Positions 52,391-61,692 of a stretch of 64,000 nucleotides of DNA are shown one piece after another (position 1 is the stretch's first letter; every line of letters starts with the position of its first letter). The notes under the pieces are model-generated. The model was not told where the DNA came from and ran no database searches. It saw only the letters and a list, made by a program, of their open reading frames with translations. This stretch comes from Alphaproteobacteria bacterium (lineage in GTDB: Bacteria > Pseudomonadota > Alphaproteobacteria > Thalassobaculales > Thalassobaculaceae). Position numbers and translations under genes: made by a program. Location: the NCBI GenBank assembly GCA_022822665.1, contig JAJEAR010000058.1, forward strand, positions 1 to 64,000, read 5' to 3'.

Positions 52391-53293
52391 CTAGAGCGCG
52401 GCCTCGCGGGCGCGGATCTGTCCGGCGAGTTCCAGCAGGGTACGCGCCTGTTTCAGGTGGGGCATGTCGAGCATGCGACCGTCGAGGCCGACGGTGCCGA
52501 CCCCGGGATTCGCTTCGAACAGCTCCACCACCCGTCTCGCATGGGCGATCTCGTCCTCGCCGGGCGTGAACGCGTCGTTGATCACGCGTGACTGCGCGGG
52601 GTGGATGGCGATCTTGCCCACGAACCCGGCCCGCCTGTCGTGCAGGCACTCCCGCGCCAGCCCGTCGAGGTCGCGGTAGCTCACGTAGACCACGCCGACC
52701 GGCTGAACGTCCACGGCGCGGGCGGCCGCCAGGCAGAACGACTTCGCCATCAGGTAGGGATCATCGTATGCCCCCGAGGCGGGGTGCCTGTTGTCGCTCG
52801 CGCCCAGTGCCGCCGACAGGTCTTCCGCTCCCCAGGTCATCGCGGTCATCCGCTCGGTCACCCCGTCGAGATAGGTGTGGAAACCCAGCAGGGATGCCGC
52901 CGTCTCGGTGGCAACCACCAGGATCCGGGTCGATCCCTGCTCGAGTCCCTCGCGCGCCTCGAGCGCGGAGAGGTAGTTGGCGCACACGTTGACGTCGTGC
53001 GCCGAGTACACCTTCGGAAGCACGATCCCGTCCGGAGCCCCCTGCATCACCGCGGCCAGGTCCGGCAGCGCCATGGGCGAGTCGAGCGGGTTGACCCGCA
53101 CCCAGAGCTGCTGGCGCGACCGGTCGGCCCTCTCGCGCAGGCAGTCCAGGACAAGCTCCCGCGCGATTTCCTGCCGGTCATCGGAGACCGCATCCTCGAG
53201 ATCGAGTATCAGCGCGTCGGCCTCGTTGTCGCGCGCCTTCTGCATCTTGCGTTCCGAATCACCGGGAACGAACAGCCAGGAGCGGATGATCAT
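52391..53293 (-). CDS. HpcH/HpaI (CitE-like) CoA-ester lyase
   Basis: A 300-residue aldolase of the citrate-lyase-beta / malyl-CoA lyase family: RSWLFVPGDSERKMQKARDNEADALILDLEDAVSDD, the metal-binding ETAASLLG and WGAEDLSAALGA, and IHPAQSRVINDAFTP. Family enzymes cleave a malyl-, citramalyl- or methylmalyl-CoA ester to acetyl-CoA/propionyl-CoA plus glyoxylate or pyruvate. It overlaps the MaoC gene start (53290-53293), so a hydratase-lyase pair acts in sequence, as in the ethylmalonyl-CoA/mesaconate pathways. The substrate is not known. Confidence 0.87.
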   Translation of the reverse strand: MIIRSWLFVPGDSERKMQKARDNEADALILDLEDAVSDDRQEIARELVLDCLRERADRSRQQLWVRVNPLDSPMALPDLAAVMQGAPDGIVLPKVYSAHDVNVCANYLSALEAREGLEQGSTRILVVATETAASLLGFHTYLDGVTERMTAMTWGAEDLSAALGASDNRHPASGAYDDPYLMAKSFCLAAARAVDVQPVGVVYVSYRDLDGLARECLHDRRAGFVGKIAIHPAQSRVINDAFTPGEDEIAHARRVVELFEANPGVGTVGLDGRMLDMPHLKQARTLLELAGQIRAREAAL

Positions 53294-53742
53294 GACGGGG
53301 TCCTGCGCATCAGCGCGGTGCGAACACAGAAGGCCACCTCTTCGTCGCGCTGGTTGAACCCGAAGTGTTCGAAGACCACCAGGCCGGCGTCGGGCCGGGA
53401 CTTCGACAGCCGCATTTCGCGCACGGTGGTCACCGATCGGATCGTGTCGCCGTGCAGGACCGGGCTGCGGAACCGGACGTCGGTCATGCCAAGATTGGCA
53501 ACCGTGGTCCCGAGCGTGGTGTCGCCGACCGACACGCCGATCACCAGGCCGAGCGTGAACAGGCTGTTGACGATGCGCTCGCCGAACTCGGTCTGCCGGC
53601 CGAACTCCGCATCGAGATGCAGCGGTTGCGGATTATGGGTCAGGGCGCAGAACAGCACGTTGTCCATCTCGGTCACCGTGCGCGTCAGCGCGTGCCTGAA
53701 CTCCATACCCACCTCGAACTGCTCGTAGAAGAGCCCGGACAT
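53290..53742 (-). CDS. MaoC-like (R)-specific enoyl-CoA hydratase
   Basis: A 150-residue hot-dog fold protein. The catalytic-region pattern ALTHNPQPLHLDAEFGRQTEFGERIVNSLFTLGLVIGVS contains the Asp-x(4)-His-like hydratase dyad region (Asn/His). It adds water across an enoyl-CoA double bond, e.g. mesaconyl-CoA. The start at ATG 53742 (MSGLFYEQF) was chosen over the upstream in-frame Met. Co-translated with the CitE-like lyase. Confidence 0.87.
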   Translation of the reverse strand: MSGLFYEQFEVGMEFRHALTRTVTEMDNVLFCALTHNPQPLHLDAEFGRQTEFGERIVNSLFTLGLVIGVSVGDTTLGTTVANLGMTDVRFRSPVLHGDTIRSVTTVREMRLSKSRPDAGLVVFEHFGFNQRDEEVAFCVRTALMRRTPS

Positions 53743-53847
53743 GCTGTCTCCTCCTGGTCGCTCGCGTTCCCGCATGCTGATACCAGCACGCGGGCCCGGT
53801 GTCGCCTCCGTGTGTGCCGGAGCAGGCCGGCCGGGCCGACGCGGGCG

Positions 53848-55179
53848 TCAGGCCTCGCCGTGCCGGGTGCGGTCCGTCGGCAGATGCTGGTCGCCGAGCA
53901 GGTCGGCCAGGACCACGTCCCGGACCTCGCCGGCATCAAGACCGTGTTCGCCGATCATGGGCCCGACCGTCGCCATGATCGCGTCGGCATCACCGATCAG
54001 CTTCAGACGCTTGAACAGGTCCGGCTGGGTGATCCCCATCGCCTCGCCGATCAGCTCCATGTAGTTGGCGACCGCAAACGGCCACGCCGACTCGTGACCG
54101 GAAAACTCGCGGTGATCGGCATGGTAGACACCCACCAGGGTATCGACACCTGCGGCCTCGGCCGCCGCGAGCCCGGCCGCGATCGTATCGCGGTGATAGG
54201 AGCCGAGCGGCGCGAGGGCGGTACTGGTATAGCCGATGCTGGCATGGCCGGTCTCGACCAGTTCGAGGCCCGGCACGGCGCCGAGCAGCTCCCGGACCGC
54301 GTCCATCACGCCCAGCCCCCCGGCGTATTCGTACAGCGCGACCCGGCGCGGCACCGGGTGGACCAGGTGCTGCTTCAGCCTGTCCAGGCGCGCAGCCAGG
54401 AAGACCGGGAACATCGTCATGTCGAGGTCGGTCCCGGTCAGGTCCCGGTAGCCGGGGATCATGGTCTCGCCGAACTGGATCTGGCAGGTGGGGCACCAGG
54501 ACAGCACCTGCGAGGTTCCGGCACCGGCCAGCCGGTCGAGCGTCGAGAGCGCCTGGCGGGCCGCGTTCTCCATGTCGCCTGCCCGCGTCTGCAGGATGCC
54601 GCAGCAGCTGCCGGGACCGCCATGGACCTCGTAGGTCACGCCGAGATGGTCAAGCACGTCGAGGCAGAGCAGGCCGATGTGCGGGGTCTTCAGCATGTTG
54701 CAGCCGGTATAGAACACCACGTCCGGCACCTCGTTGCGTTCGGGATGCGAACGCGGGCTGAGCCGCTCGAGCGACGGTGTCGCCATGGTCAGCCGGGCGA
54801 GGACGCGAACCCCGCGGCTCATGCGTCCGAACGCCGCCTTGCCGTCGGCGCGCCGCTGGTCTGCCGGACGCGCGACGGTCATGGCGCGGCGCGCCATGGC
54901 CAGCATGAAACGCGGGTTGATGCCGTGGGGACAGACGTCGAGGCAGGCGCCGCTGCCGCAGCAGGAGCCGGCCCACAGCTCCGCAGCCTGCGGTCCACCC
55001 CCGGTTCGCAGGATCCGGCGCACGCCCTCGGTGACCGCTTCCGGATCGCCGATGTCGAACCCGGCGACCCCGGGGGTCGGGCAGGCGCGCGCGCACTCGC
55101 CGCACGCGGTACAGGCATCGAGCAGGCCGTCCACCCGCGCATCAAGGTCATCAAGGAAGTCCCGGGCCCTGACAGCCAT
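53848..55179 (-). CDS. (Fe-S)-binding oxidoreductase subunit with CCG domains
   Basis: A 443-residue iron-sulfur protein. Two 4Fe-4S clusters are indicated by CTACGECARACP and by CCGSGACLDVCPHGI. Two cysteine-rich CCG modules follow (VVFYTGCNM...GSCCGILQTRAGD and SWCPTCQIQFGE). The second module, normally ending CCG/CCH near the C-terminus, is incomplete, ending with a glyoxylate-carboxylase-like HADHREFSGHES. Such proteins pass electrons in glycolate oxidase or heterodisulfide-reductase-like complexes. ATG 55179 has GGGAGG eight bases upstream. No flavoprotein partner is in this window. Confidence 0.8.
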   Translation of the reverse strand: MAVRARDFLDDLDARVDGLLDACTACGECARACPTPGVAGFDIGDPEAVTEGVRRILRTGGGPQAAELWAGSCCGSGACLDVCPHGINPRFMLAMARRAMTVARPADQRRADGKAAFGRMSRGVRVLARLTMATPSLERLSPRSHPERNEVPDVVFYTGCNMLKTPHIGLLCLDVLDHLGVTYEVHGGPGSCCGILQTRAGDMENAARQALSTLDRLAGAGTSQVLSWCPTCQIQFGETMIPGYRDLTGTDLDMTMFPVFLAARLDRLKQHLVHPVPRRVALYEYAGGLGVMDAVRELLGAVPGLELVETGHASIGYTSTALAPLGSYHRDTIAAGLAAAEAAGVDTLVGVYHADHREFSGHESAWPFAVANYMELIGEAMGITQPDLFKRLKLIGDADAIMATVGPMIGEHGLDAGEVRDVVLADLLGDQHLPTDRTRHGEA

Positions 55180-55251
55180 GATCACGCCCTCCCTTCCACA
55201 TCACCAGTCTACCCGGCCGGGCGCGCGAAGTCGCCCGTGGTGTCGGCCGTT

Positions 55252-56661
55252 TCAGCGCGGGTCGATCGGCGTTACCCGCCCCGCCGCCGCCTCGATGGTC
55301 GCGGCGGCCCCGAGACACAGCTCGTCGCTGAACCGCGCCCCGATCACCTGCACCCCGAGCGGCAACCCCTCGTCGAGCCCCGTGCACACGGCCACCGACG
55401 GCAGGCCCAGCAGGTTCACCGTCACGAGCAGGGACTGCGACCTGAAGATCCGCTCCGCGCCCGGACGAGGCCCCACGTCCTCGTTGGGTGCGAACGGCGG
55501 AATCGTGCTCACCGGCCCGACGATCAGGCGGTGATGCTGCAGGAACCCGGTCCAGGCCCGCAGCAGGCGGGTTCGCTCGGCAAGCAGCCCCATGTATCCG
55601 GCAATGTCCACCGCCGGATGGTAGGACTCGAAGTGTTCGAGCGACGCGATGATGTCCGGGGATCCCGTTTCGCGAATGGCCTCCCCCATCATGGTGCGGG
55701 TCTCCGCCGTGATCAGGCCGGTCCAGACCTCGGTGCACAGTCCGAGTTCCGGCGGATCGACCTCTTCGACGCGGTAGTCGCCGCTCGCCTCGAGCATCCG
55801 TGCCGCGCGCTCGAGGGCGCGGGCGACGCCGGGGCTCACCGGGGTACCGGGCGGGGTGCGGACCAGGGCCACCGGTACCGGGGATGCCGGTTCCGGCTGC
55901 TCCCGGCGGGGCGGCACCCAGAACGGATCCCTGGGATCGTGTCCCGCCATGACCTCGAGCGCGCACCCCGCATCGGCCACCGAGCGGGTGATCGGTCCCT
56001 GGGTGGACATGCGCAGCAGCGCGGGTGGACGCTCGCCCGTGGACGTCGGGTTGAAGGCGGGGATCCGGCCCTGGGTCGGGCGGATGGTCGCGAGCCCGGT
56101 GCAGTAGGCCGGGTAGCGCAGCGACCCGCCGAGATCGTTGCCGTGCGCGATGCAGCCGATGCCGGCGGCAAGAGACGACGACGCACCACCCGACGATCCG
56201 CCGGGTGTCAGCGACGCGTTCCACGGATTGACGGTCGCCCCGAACAGCGGGTTGTCGGTATGCCAGCGCAGGCTGAACTCCGGAGTGTTGGTCCGGCCGA
56301 TCACGATGGCGCCGGCCGCCAGCAGGTTGTCCACCACCGGAGAGTTCGCTTCGGCCACGATCCCGTCGAGTGCCGCAAGACCGTTGGGGCTCGACTGCCC
56401 GGCAATGTCGACATTGTCCTTGATCGTCACCGGAACGCCGTGCAGCGCGCCGAGGTTCTCGCCCCGGGCCTGTCGCGCATCCGCATCCCGGGCCTGCTCG
56501 CGTGCAGCGTCGTGCAGCGGCCGGGTGACCGCGTTCAGTGCCGGATTGACCGCGTCGAGGCGTTCGAGATGGGACTCGACCACCTCGGCGGCGCTGACCT
56601 CCTGCCCGGCGATGCGGCGCGCCGTCTCGATCGCATCGAGGCTCCACAGGGCTTCGGTCAC
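55252..56661 (-). CDS. amidase signature family protein
   Basis: A 469-residue amidase. The Ser-cisSer-Lys triad is visible: Lys81 in PVTIKDNVDIAG, the cis-Ser at Ser156 in PGGSSGGA, and the nucleophile Ser180 in NDLGGSLRYPA. It hydrolyses amides to acids and ammonia; GatA function is excluded because gatB/gatC are absent and the sequence has free-amidase character. The start is GTG 56661 with GGGAGA six bases upstream. It lies between the Fe-S gene and the HpaI-like aldolase on the same strand. Confidence 0.86.
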   Translation of the reverse strand: MTEALWSLDAIETARRIAGQEVSAAEVVESHLERLDAVNPALNAVTRPLHDAAREQARDADARQARGENLGALHGVPVTIKDNVDIAGQSSPNGLAALDGIVAEANSPVVDNLLAAGAIVIGRTNTPEFSLRWHTDNPLFGATVNPWNASLTPGGSSGGASSSLAAGIGCIAHGNDLGGSLRYPAYCTGLATIRPTQGRIPAFNPTSTGERPPALLRMSTQGPITRSVADAGCALEVMAGHDPRDPFWVPPRREQPEPASPVPVALVRTPPGTPVSPGVARALERAARMLEASGDYRVEEVDPPELGLCTEVWTGLITAETRTMMGEAIRETGSPDIIASLEHFESYHPAVDIAGYMGLLAERTRLLRAWTGFLQHHRLIVGPVSTIPPFAPNEDVGPRPGAERIFRSQSLLVTVNLLGLPSVAVCTGLDEGLPLGVQVIGARFSDELCLGAAATIEAAAGRVTPIDPR

Positions 56662-56683
56662 CGCAGTTCTCCCGTCGCGGCCA

Positions 56684-57463
56684 TCACTGGGCCGCCCGCA
56701 GCGCGGCGACCCGTTCACGCCCGGCCGCCATCAGCAGCGAGAGGTCGTTGCCTCCCAGGACCAGCCGGACGCCCATCCCGATGTAGGTCCGCATCAGCGG
56801 CGGGTCGTACACGCCCCCCATGCCGGCGTGCTTGCCGTGCGCCTTACACGCCGCCACCACCGTGCGGTACGCCTCGACCACGTCGGGGTGGCCGATCTCG
56901 CCGGGGATTCCCATTTCCATGCACAGGTCATTGGTCCCGATCAGCAGGGCGTCAATCCCCTGCACCGCGGCAATCGCGTCGGCATTGGCGATCGCCTGCG
57001 GGGTCTCGAGCATCACCACCAGGGCAGTGGCCGCGTTGACCTCGGCCGTGGCCTCTGCCACGGACCGGGTCTCGAATCCGAGCACGGGCTGGGCTCCCGC
57101 CACCGACCGGTGTCCGAGCGGAGGATACTTGCAGTTCGCCACCATCTCGCGCGCGGTTTCGACGGTATCGACATGCGGAACCACGATGCCCTGGGCGCCA
57201 CCGTCGAGCACGCGGGAGGCATGGAAGTGCTGGAACCCGGGAACGCGCACGATCGGCGCAATGCCGGCGGACTGCGCTGCAACGCTGATCTGCACCGCGG
57301 TATCGAGATCCATGGTGCTGTGTTCCATGTCGATGAACAGCCAGTCGAACCCGGCGGTCTTCATCGCCTTGCCGATGTCGACCGTCCTGGCCTGGCGCAA
57401 TCCGACCCCGATGGCGAGTTCACCCGCCTTGAGCCGGTCCATCATCACGTTCGTCACTGTCAT
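56684..57463 (-). CDS. HpcH/HpaI aldolase (2-keto-3-deoxy-sugar-acid type)
   Basis: A 259-residue class II pyruvate aldolase: GFDWLFIDMEHSTMD, IVRVPGFQHFHASRVLDGGAQGIVVPHVDT, metal-binding Glu in MLETPQAIAN and Asp in IGTNDLCMEMG. Such enzymes (GarL, HpaI, YfaU) cleave or form 2-keto-4-hydroxy acids to pyruvate and an aldehyde. ATG 57463 is supported by length. It is divergent from the APH-like kinase gene, 114 bases away. Confidence 0.87.
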   Translation of the reverse strand: MTVTNVMMDRLKAGELAIGVGLRQARTVDIGKAMKTAGFDWLFIDMEHSTMDLDTAVQISVAAQSAGIAPIVRVPGFQHFHASRVLDGGAQGIVVPHVDTVETAREMVANCKYPPLGHRSVAGAQPVLGFETRSVAEATAEVNAATALVVMLETPQAIANADAIAAVQGIDALLIGTNDLCMEMGIPGEIGHPDVVEAYRTVVAACKAHGKHAGMGGVYDPPLMRTYIGMGVRLVLGGNDLSLLMAAGRERVAALRAAQ

Positions 57464-57577
57464 GCCGGTTCCCGTCCATTCGTCTCGCCCGCGGCACCCA
57501 GCCGCCGGCCGGTCGGGGACGCTACCACGCCCGGGGGCGGATTTCGACAGGCACACGCCGCCGTGCTACCCAGACGG

Positions 57578-58648
57578 ATGGACCCGTATGACCTGACCCC
57601 CACCGTTCCCGAGGACAGGCGGATCGCGCAGGACTGGCCCCGGCTGGCGCGGTACCTCGCTGGCCACGGGATGACCTTCGACGACCGGATCGCGCCGGTG
57701 CAGTTCGCCGGCGGCTTCGGCAATCTGAACTACCGCCTGGTCATCGATGGCCACCCGGCGGTCCTGCGCCGGCCACCGCCGGGACCGGCACCGGCGGGCG
57801 CACACGACATGGTCCGCGAGGGCCGGATCCTCACCGGCCTCGCACCGCTGTTCGATCTGGCGCCACGATGCCTTCACGTCTGCGGGGACACCGGGGTGCT
57901 GGGCGCGCCGTTCCTCGTCATGGAGTACCGTCCGGGGATCGTGATCCGCGACAGGCTGCCGCAGCACCACGCCGCGGTCGCCGGGACGGGAGAGCGGTTG
58001 GCCGACACGCTGGTCGAGGTGCTTGCCCGGCTGCACCGGGTCGATCCCGACCGGGCCGGGCTCGGAACGCTCGGGCGTCCGGACGGGTTCCTGGCCCGGA
58101 CAGCGCAGGGTTGGGCCAGGCGCGCGGAACAGGCATGGGACGGAACCGCACCGGAGCAGGCGCGCGAGTTGCTCGATCGACTCGCCCGCCACGACCAGGC
58201 TCCTGACCAGGCGGTGCTGCTGCACAACGACTACAAGCTCGACAACCTGATCCTCGATCCCGACAGCCTCGAGCCCAGCGCGCTCATCGACTGGGATCTC
58301 GGCACCCGCGGCAGCGCGCTGTGGGACCTGGCAGTGCTGCTCAGCTACTGGAGCGAACCGCGGGATCCCGAGGCGCTGCGCACTCTCGGCCAGATGCCCA
58401 CCGCTGCCCCGGGGTTTCCGTCACGGCGCGAGGTCGCAGCGCGGTATGCCGCCGCGACCGGCCGCGACCTGTCCGGCCTCGCGCCCTGGCGCGCCGTCGC
58501 GCAGTTCAGGCTGGCCGTGGTGTTCCGGCAGATCTACCGCCGCCACCGGGCCGGCGACGGCGGGATCACCGGCGCGGACCGGTTCGGAACCCTGGCGGAC
58601 GGTCTGCTCGAGGTGGCCGGCATGGTCATGGCGGGGGAACTCGACTGA
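57578..58648 (+). CDS. APH-family phosphotransferase (ACAD10-like kinase domain)
   Basis: A 356-residue protein-kinase-fold phosphotransferase. FAGGFGNLNYRLVIDGHPAVLRRPPPG contains the nucleotide loop and Lys/Arg region; catalytic HNDYKLDNLILD and the metal-binding LIDWDLGTRG are present. The ACAD10/11-type kinases phosphorylate 4-hydroxy fatty acyl-CoAs in lipid breakdown, which would fit the CoA-ester enzymes nearby. Aminoglycoside resistance is unlikely given the context. Its long upstream open frame is antisense noise. Confidence 0.85.
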   Translation: MDPYDLTPTVPEDRRIAQDWPRLARYLAGHGMTFDDRIAPVQFAGGFGNLNYRLVIDGHPAVLRRPPPGPAPAGAHDMVREGRILTGLAPLFDLAPRCLHVCGDTGVLGAPFLVMEYRPGIVIRDRLPQHHAAVAGTGERLADTLVEVLARLHRVDPDRAGLGTLGRPDGFLARTAQGWARRAEQAWDGTAPEQARELLDRLARHDQAPDQAVLLHNDYKLDNLILDPDSLEPSALIDWDLGTRGSALWDLAVLLSYWSEPRDPEALRTLGQMPTAAPGFPSRREVAARYAAATGRDLSGLAPWRAVAQFRLAVVFRQIYRRHRAGDGGITGADRFGTLADGLLEVAGMVMAGELD

Positions 58649-58670
58649 GTGCGCGGCAGCAGCGGTGCTC

Positions 58671-59474
58671 TCAGAACTCCTGGTTCATCGACAGGGCCGG
58701 CCAGTCCTCTCCACCGATGGTGCCGACCTCGCGCGCCGGGACACCGGCATAGGTCGTGTTGTCGGGCACGTCGGTCAGGACCACGCTGCCCGCCCCGATC
58801 TTGCAGCAGCATCCGATCGAGATGTTGCCGAGGATCGATGCGTTGGCGCCGATCATGGTTCCGGCACCGATCTTCGGGTGACGGTCACCGCGTTCCTTGC
58901 CGGTTCCGCCCAGGGTCACGCCGTGCAGCAGCGAGACCCCTTCCCCGATCACCGCGGTCTCTCCGATCACCACGCCCGTCGCATGGTCGATCATGAGGCC
59001 CTTGCCGATCCTGGCCGCCGGATGGATGTCGACTCCGAACACCGCCGAGGCGCGGCTCTGCAGGTAGCAGGCCATGATGCGCCTCCCGCCATGCCACAGC
59101 GAGTGTGCGATGCGGTGCGCCTGCAGCGCCTGGTAGCCCTTGAACAGGATGAAGGGTTCGAGATAACTGGTGCAGGCTGGGTCACGCTCGTGGGTGGCCG
59201 AAATGTCGGCCCGGGACGCCTCGACGATCCACGCATCGCCCCGGACTGCCTCGTCGAACATGCGGCTGAGCAACAGGCGATCCACCCCGGGACCCTCCAG
59301 CCTGATCGCCAGCAGGCACCCGAGAGCCTCCTCGAAGTCGACCCGGTCCAGCACCGCGCCGTGCAGCAGGCCGGCCAGGGCCGGTTCCCGGTCGAGCCAC
59401 TCCCGCGCATCGCGACGCATGGATACCCAGATCGGATCCAGGACGGGTTCCGGTCTCGGTCCAGGTCCAGCCAT
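58671..59474 (-). CDS. cysE: serine O-acetyltransferase
   Basis: A 267-residue hexapeptide-repeat acetyltransferase that makes O-acetylserine for cysteine synthesis. The left-handed beta-helix begins at GVDIHPAARIGKGLMIDHATGVVIGETAVIGEGVSLLHGVTLGG, with the catalytic His in DHATG, and GNISIGCCCKIGAGSVVLTDVP. N-terminal helices (residues 1-130) are typical. The C-terminus ends ALSMNQEF, suggesting the CysK-binding tail with terminal Ile/hydrophobic is altered. It converges on the kinase gene with 22 bases between. Confidence 0.9.
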   Translation of the reverse strand: MAGPGPRPEPVLDPIWVSMRRDAREWLDREPALAGLLHGAVLDRVDFEEALGCLLAIRLEGPGVDRLLLSRMFDEAVRGDAWIVEASRADISATHERDPACTSYLEPFILFKGYQALQAHRIAHSLWHGGRRIMACYLQSRASAVFGVDIHPAARIGKGLMIDHATGVVIGETAVIGEGVSLLHGVTLGGTGKERGDRHPKIGAGTMIGANASILGNISIGCCCKIGAGSVVLTDVPDNTTYAGVPAREVGTIGGEDWPALSMNQEF

Positions 59475-59496
59475 GCCGCCTCCTCCGCCGCTGCCT

Positions 59497-60546
59497 TTAC
59501 CCGGCCAGGACGAGCATCACGACGTGGAAACTGTACGCCGTAACGAGTGCACCGGCAAAGGCCCAGGCAACGTAGAGCATGAACACCGGCATGCGGACCA
59601 GGGCAAACACGGCCATGGCGGCCGGGATGCTTGTCGCTCCGCCCGCGATCATGAAGCCGAGACCTGCCGCCGGTCCCATTCCCATCTCGATCAGGGCATG
59701 GACCGTGGGTATCGCCGCGTAGCCGTTGAGATAGGCCGGCACGCCGAAGATCACCGACGCCGGGATCGACCACCAGTTCTCGCCACTGAGCGCCGACCCG
59801 ATCAGGTCGGCGGGAATGTAGGCGATCATCAGGCTCTCGAGCAGGAAGGCAAGCGCCAGCCACTTGCCGAGGAACCACGCATTGCTGCGTCCTTCGCGCA
59901 CGAACACGGAGCGCCGTGCGGAATCACGCCAGAACCTTGCGACCACGGGAGCGGAGTCAAGCGTCGTGCCTGCCCCGCAGCCGCCGCACCCGCCGATACC
60001 GGAGCGCAGCGGATCGGCGAGCATTGCCGTTCCGCTCAGCAGGTGGGTCGCCCCGCCGGCCACCACGCCGATGGCGAAGGCCGCGATCAGCTTGGCAACG
60101 GTAAACCCGGTCCCGAAGATCGGCAGCATCAGGATGAACATCTCCGGGTCCATCAGCGGCGAGGCGAGCCAGAACGCCATCACCGGCGCCAGCGGCACGC
60201 CGGCGGCGAGCAGGCCCGCAATCAGCGGGATCACGCCGCAGGAGCAGAACGGCGACAGTGCCCCGAAGGCGGCGGCCAGGAACACCGCGCGCCACGGTCC
60301 GCCGGCAAAGGCGCGCGCGATCTGGCGATCGAAGCCGCTGGCCTTGGCACTGGCGGCCACCAGCACCGAAACCGCGATGAACGGGGCGATGAACAGCAGG
60401 GCGTCGCCGGTGAATTCGAGGCTGCGCACCGCCTGGTCCGGAACCGTCAGCGCCAGCACCGCGAAAAGGCCGATAAACACCAGCAGCACCCTGTCGACGC
60501 TGCCGAGTCTCCGCCCGAGTGTCAGGCTATCGGTCAGAAAGGCCAT
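59497..60546 (-). CDS. ArsP/DUF318-family permease
   Basis: A 349-residue membrane protein with about eight helices in two repeats. The first repeat holds GALSPFCSCGVIPLIAGLLAAGVPLAPVMAFWLASPLMDPEMF, the second IPASVIFGVPAYLNGYAAIPTVHALIEMGMGPAAGLGFMIAGGATSIPA. The hydrophilic centre has a Cys cluster (GCGGCG). ArsP-like permeases export methylated/trivalent organoarsenicals; others have unknown cargo. It precedes cysE with a 22-base gap on the same strand, so thiol metabolism may be linked, which is inference. Confidence 0.85.
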   Translation of the reverse strand: MAFLTDSLTLGRRLGSVDRVLLVFIGLFAVLALTVPDQAVRSLEFTGDALLFIAPFIAVSVLVAASAKASGFDRQIARAFAGGPWRAVFLAAAFGALSPFCSCGVIPLIAGLLAAGVPLAPVMAFWLASPLMDPEMFILMLPIFGTGFTVAKLIAAFAIGVVAGGATHLLSGTAMLADPLRSGIGGCGGCGAGTTLDSAPVVARFWRDSARRSVFVREGRSNAWFLGKWLALAFLLESLMIAYIPADLIGSALSGENWWSIPASVIFGVPAYLNGYAAIPTVHALIEMGMGPAAGLGFMIAGGATSIPAAMAVFALVRMPVFMLYVAWAFAGALVTAYSFHVVMLVLAG

Positions 60547-60576
60547 ATCCGTCTCCGCGAACCGTGCGGGCAGGTG

Positions 60577-61518
60577 TCATGGTGCCGTGATGGCATCGAT
60601 GTCCGCAACCTCCCCGGCCTCCATGACCCACCCGGCGGCCGCGACATTGGCGTCGATCTGTTCGGGCCGCGTCGCACCGGCAATGATACTCGCGGTCACC
60701 GGACGGCTCGCCAGCCAGCCGAAGGCAAGCTCGAGCAGGGTGCGGCCGCGCGCCGTCGCATAGCTCTCGAGTTCGGCGACGAGGGCGAAGTTGCGGTCGG
60801 TCACGTACTGCCGGCTGGCAAAGGACGGGTTTTCGGTGAGCCGGGCTCCGGCCGGCATGTCACCGGGCCGGTACTTGCCGGTCAGCATGCCGCTCGCCAG
60901 CGGGAAGTACGGCAGCAGTCCGCAGCCGTAGACCGCCATCGCCTCCACGAGATCGGTCTCGATCGCACGGTTCAGCAGGTTGTACTCGTCCTGGCAAGAA
61001 ACATAGCGCACGCCACCGGCATCGCGCGCCATCCACTGCGACTCAACCATCCGCCAGGCCGAGAGGTTCGAGCACCCGACGTACCGCACCTTGCCCTGTG
61101 CCACCAGGTCCTCGAGCGCCCTCAGGGTCTCGTCCATCGGGGTGAGCGGGTCAGGCTGGTGCTGCTGGTACAGGTCGATCCAGTCGGTTCGCAGCCGGCG
61201 CAGCGACGCCTCGACCGCCGACATGATGTAGTGTCGCGACGCGCCGCGCTTGCGGCCGTCATCGCTCATGTCCATGCCGAACTTCGTAGCCAGAACGATG
61301 TCCTTGCGACGCGAGCCGAGGATCTGGCCGAGTTGTTCCTCCGACCCGCCGCGCCCGCCGTACATGTCGGCGGTATCGAAAAGGGTAATCCCGCAATCGA
61401 TCGCCCGGTCAACCACGGCGCGGGTCTGTTCCGTGTCGAGCCTCATGCCGAAGTTGTTGCAGCCCAGTCCGACCAGCGACACCCGCAGGCCCGACGTTCC
61501 CAGGTTTCGGTATTCCAT
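60577..61518 (-). CDS. aldo/keto reductase (second copy, AKR11/13-like)
   Basis: A 313-residue NADPH-dependent aldo/keto reductase: MEYRNLGTSGLRVSLVGLGCNNFGMRLDT, catalytic Asp/Tyr in FDTADMYGGRGGSEE, Lys in LATKFGMD and a His in YQQHQPDP. The NADP-binding tail IAGATRPEQIDANVAAAGW is present. It is close to the YghZ/YajO oxidoreductase group. ATG 61518 is preferred over the upstream Met since the sequence begins at the conserved strand. It is divergent from marR, which may control it. Confidence 0.88.
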   Translation of the reverse strand: MEYRNLGTSGLRVSLVGLGCNNFGMRLDTEQTRAVVDRAIDCGITLFDTADMYGGRGGSEEQLGQILGSRRKDIVLATKFGMDMSDDGRKRGASRHYIMSAVEASLRRLRTDWIDLYQQHQPDPLTPMDETLRALEDLVAQGKVRYVGCSNLSAWRMVESQWMARDAGGVRYVSCQDEYNLLNRAIETDLVEAMAVYGCGLLPYFPLASGMLTGKYRPGDMPAGARLTENPSFASRQYVTDRNFALVAELESYATARGRTLLELAFGWLASRPVTASIIAGATRPEQIDANVAAAGWVMEAGEVADIDAITAP

Positions 61519-61692
61519 GCGATGTCCTCGTTCTGCCGCCACCCCCCCGGGGGTCCGTCCGGTGCCGGGAACCTAGAACACGAGCCCCTGCCTTGTCACC
61601 CGCTACCGGAGGTCCGGATCGCTGCGGGCCGGCTGCCTCCTGTTCCCGATCCGTCACGACGTCGGAAATAGAATGCACCGGCAATAATAATC

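Noticed and set aside
53365..57039. 1224-codon open frame on the plus strand over the MaoC, Fe-S, amidase and aldolase genes
   Set aside because: It covers four recognisable genes on the opposite strand and has a random composition.
57578..58648. aminoglycoside phosphotransferase resistance gene
   Set aside because: The kinase fold is shared, but the ACAD10-like sequence and CoA-enzyme context point to metabolism, not drug resistance.
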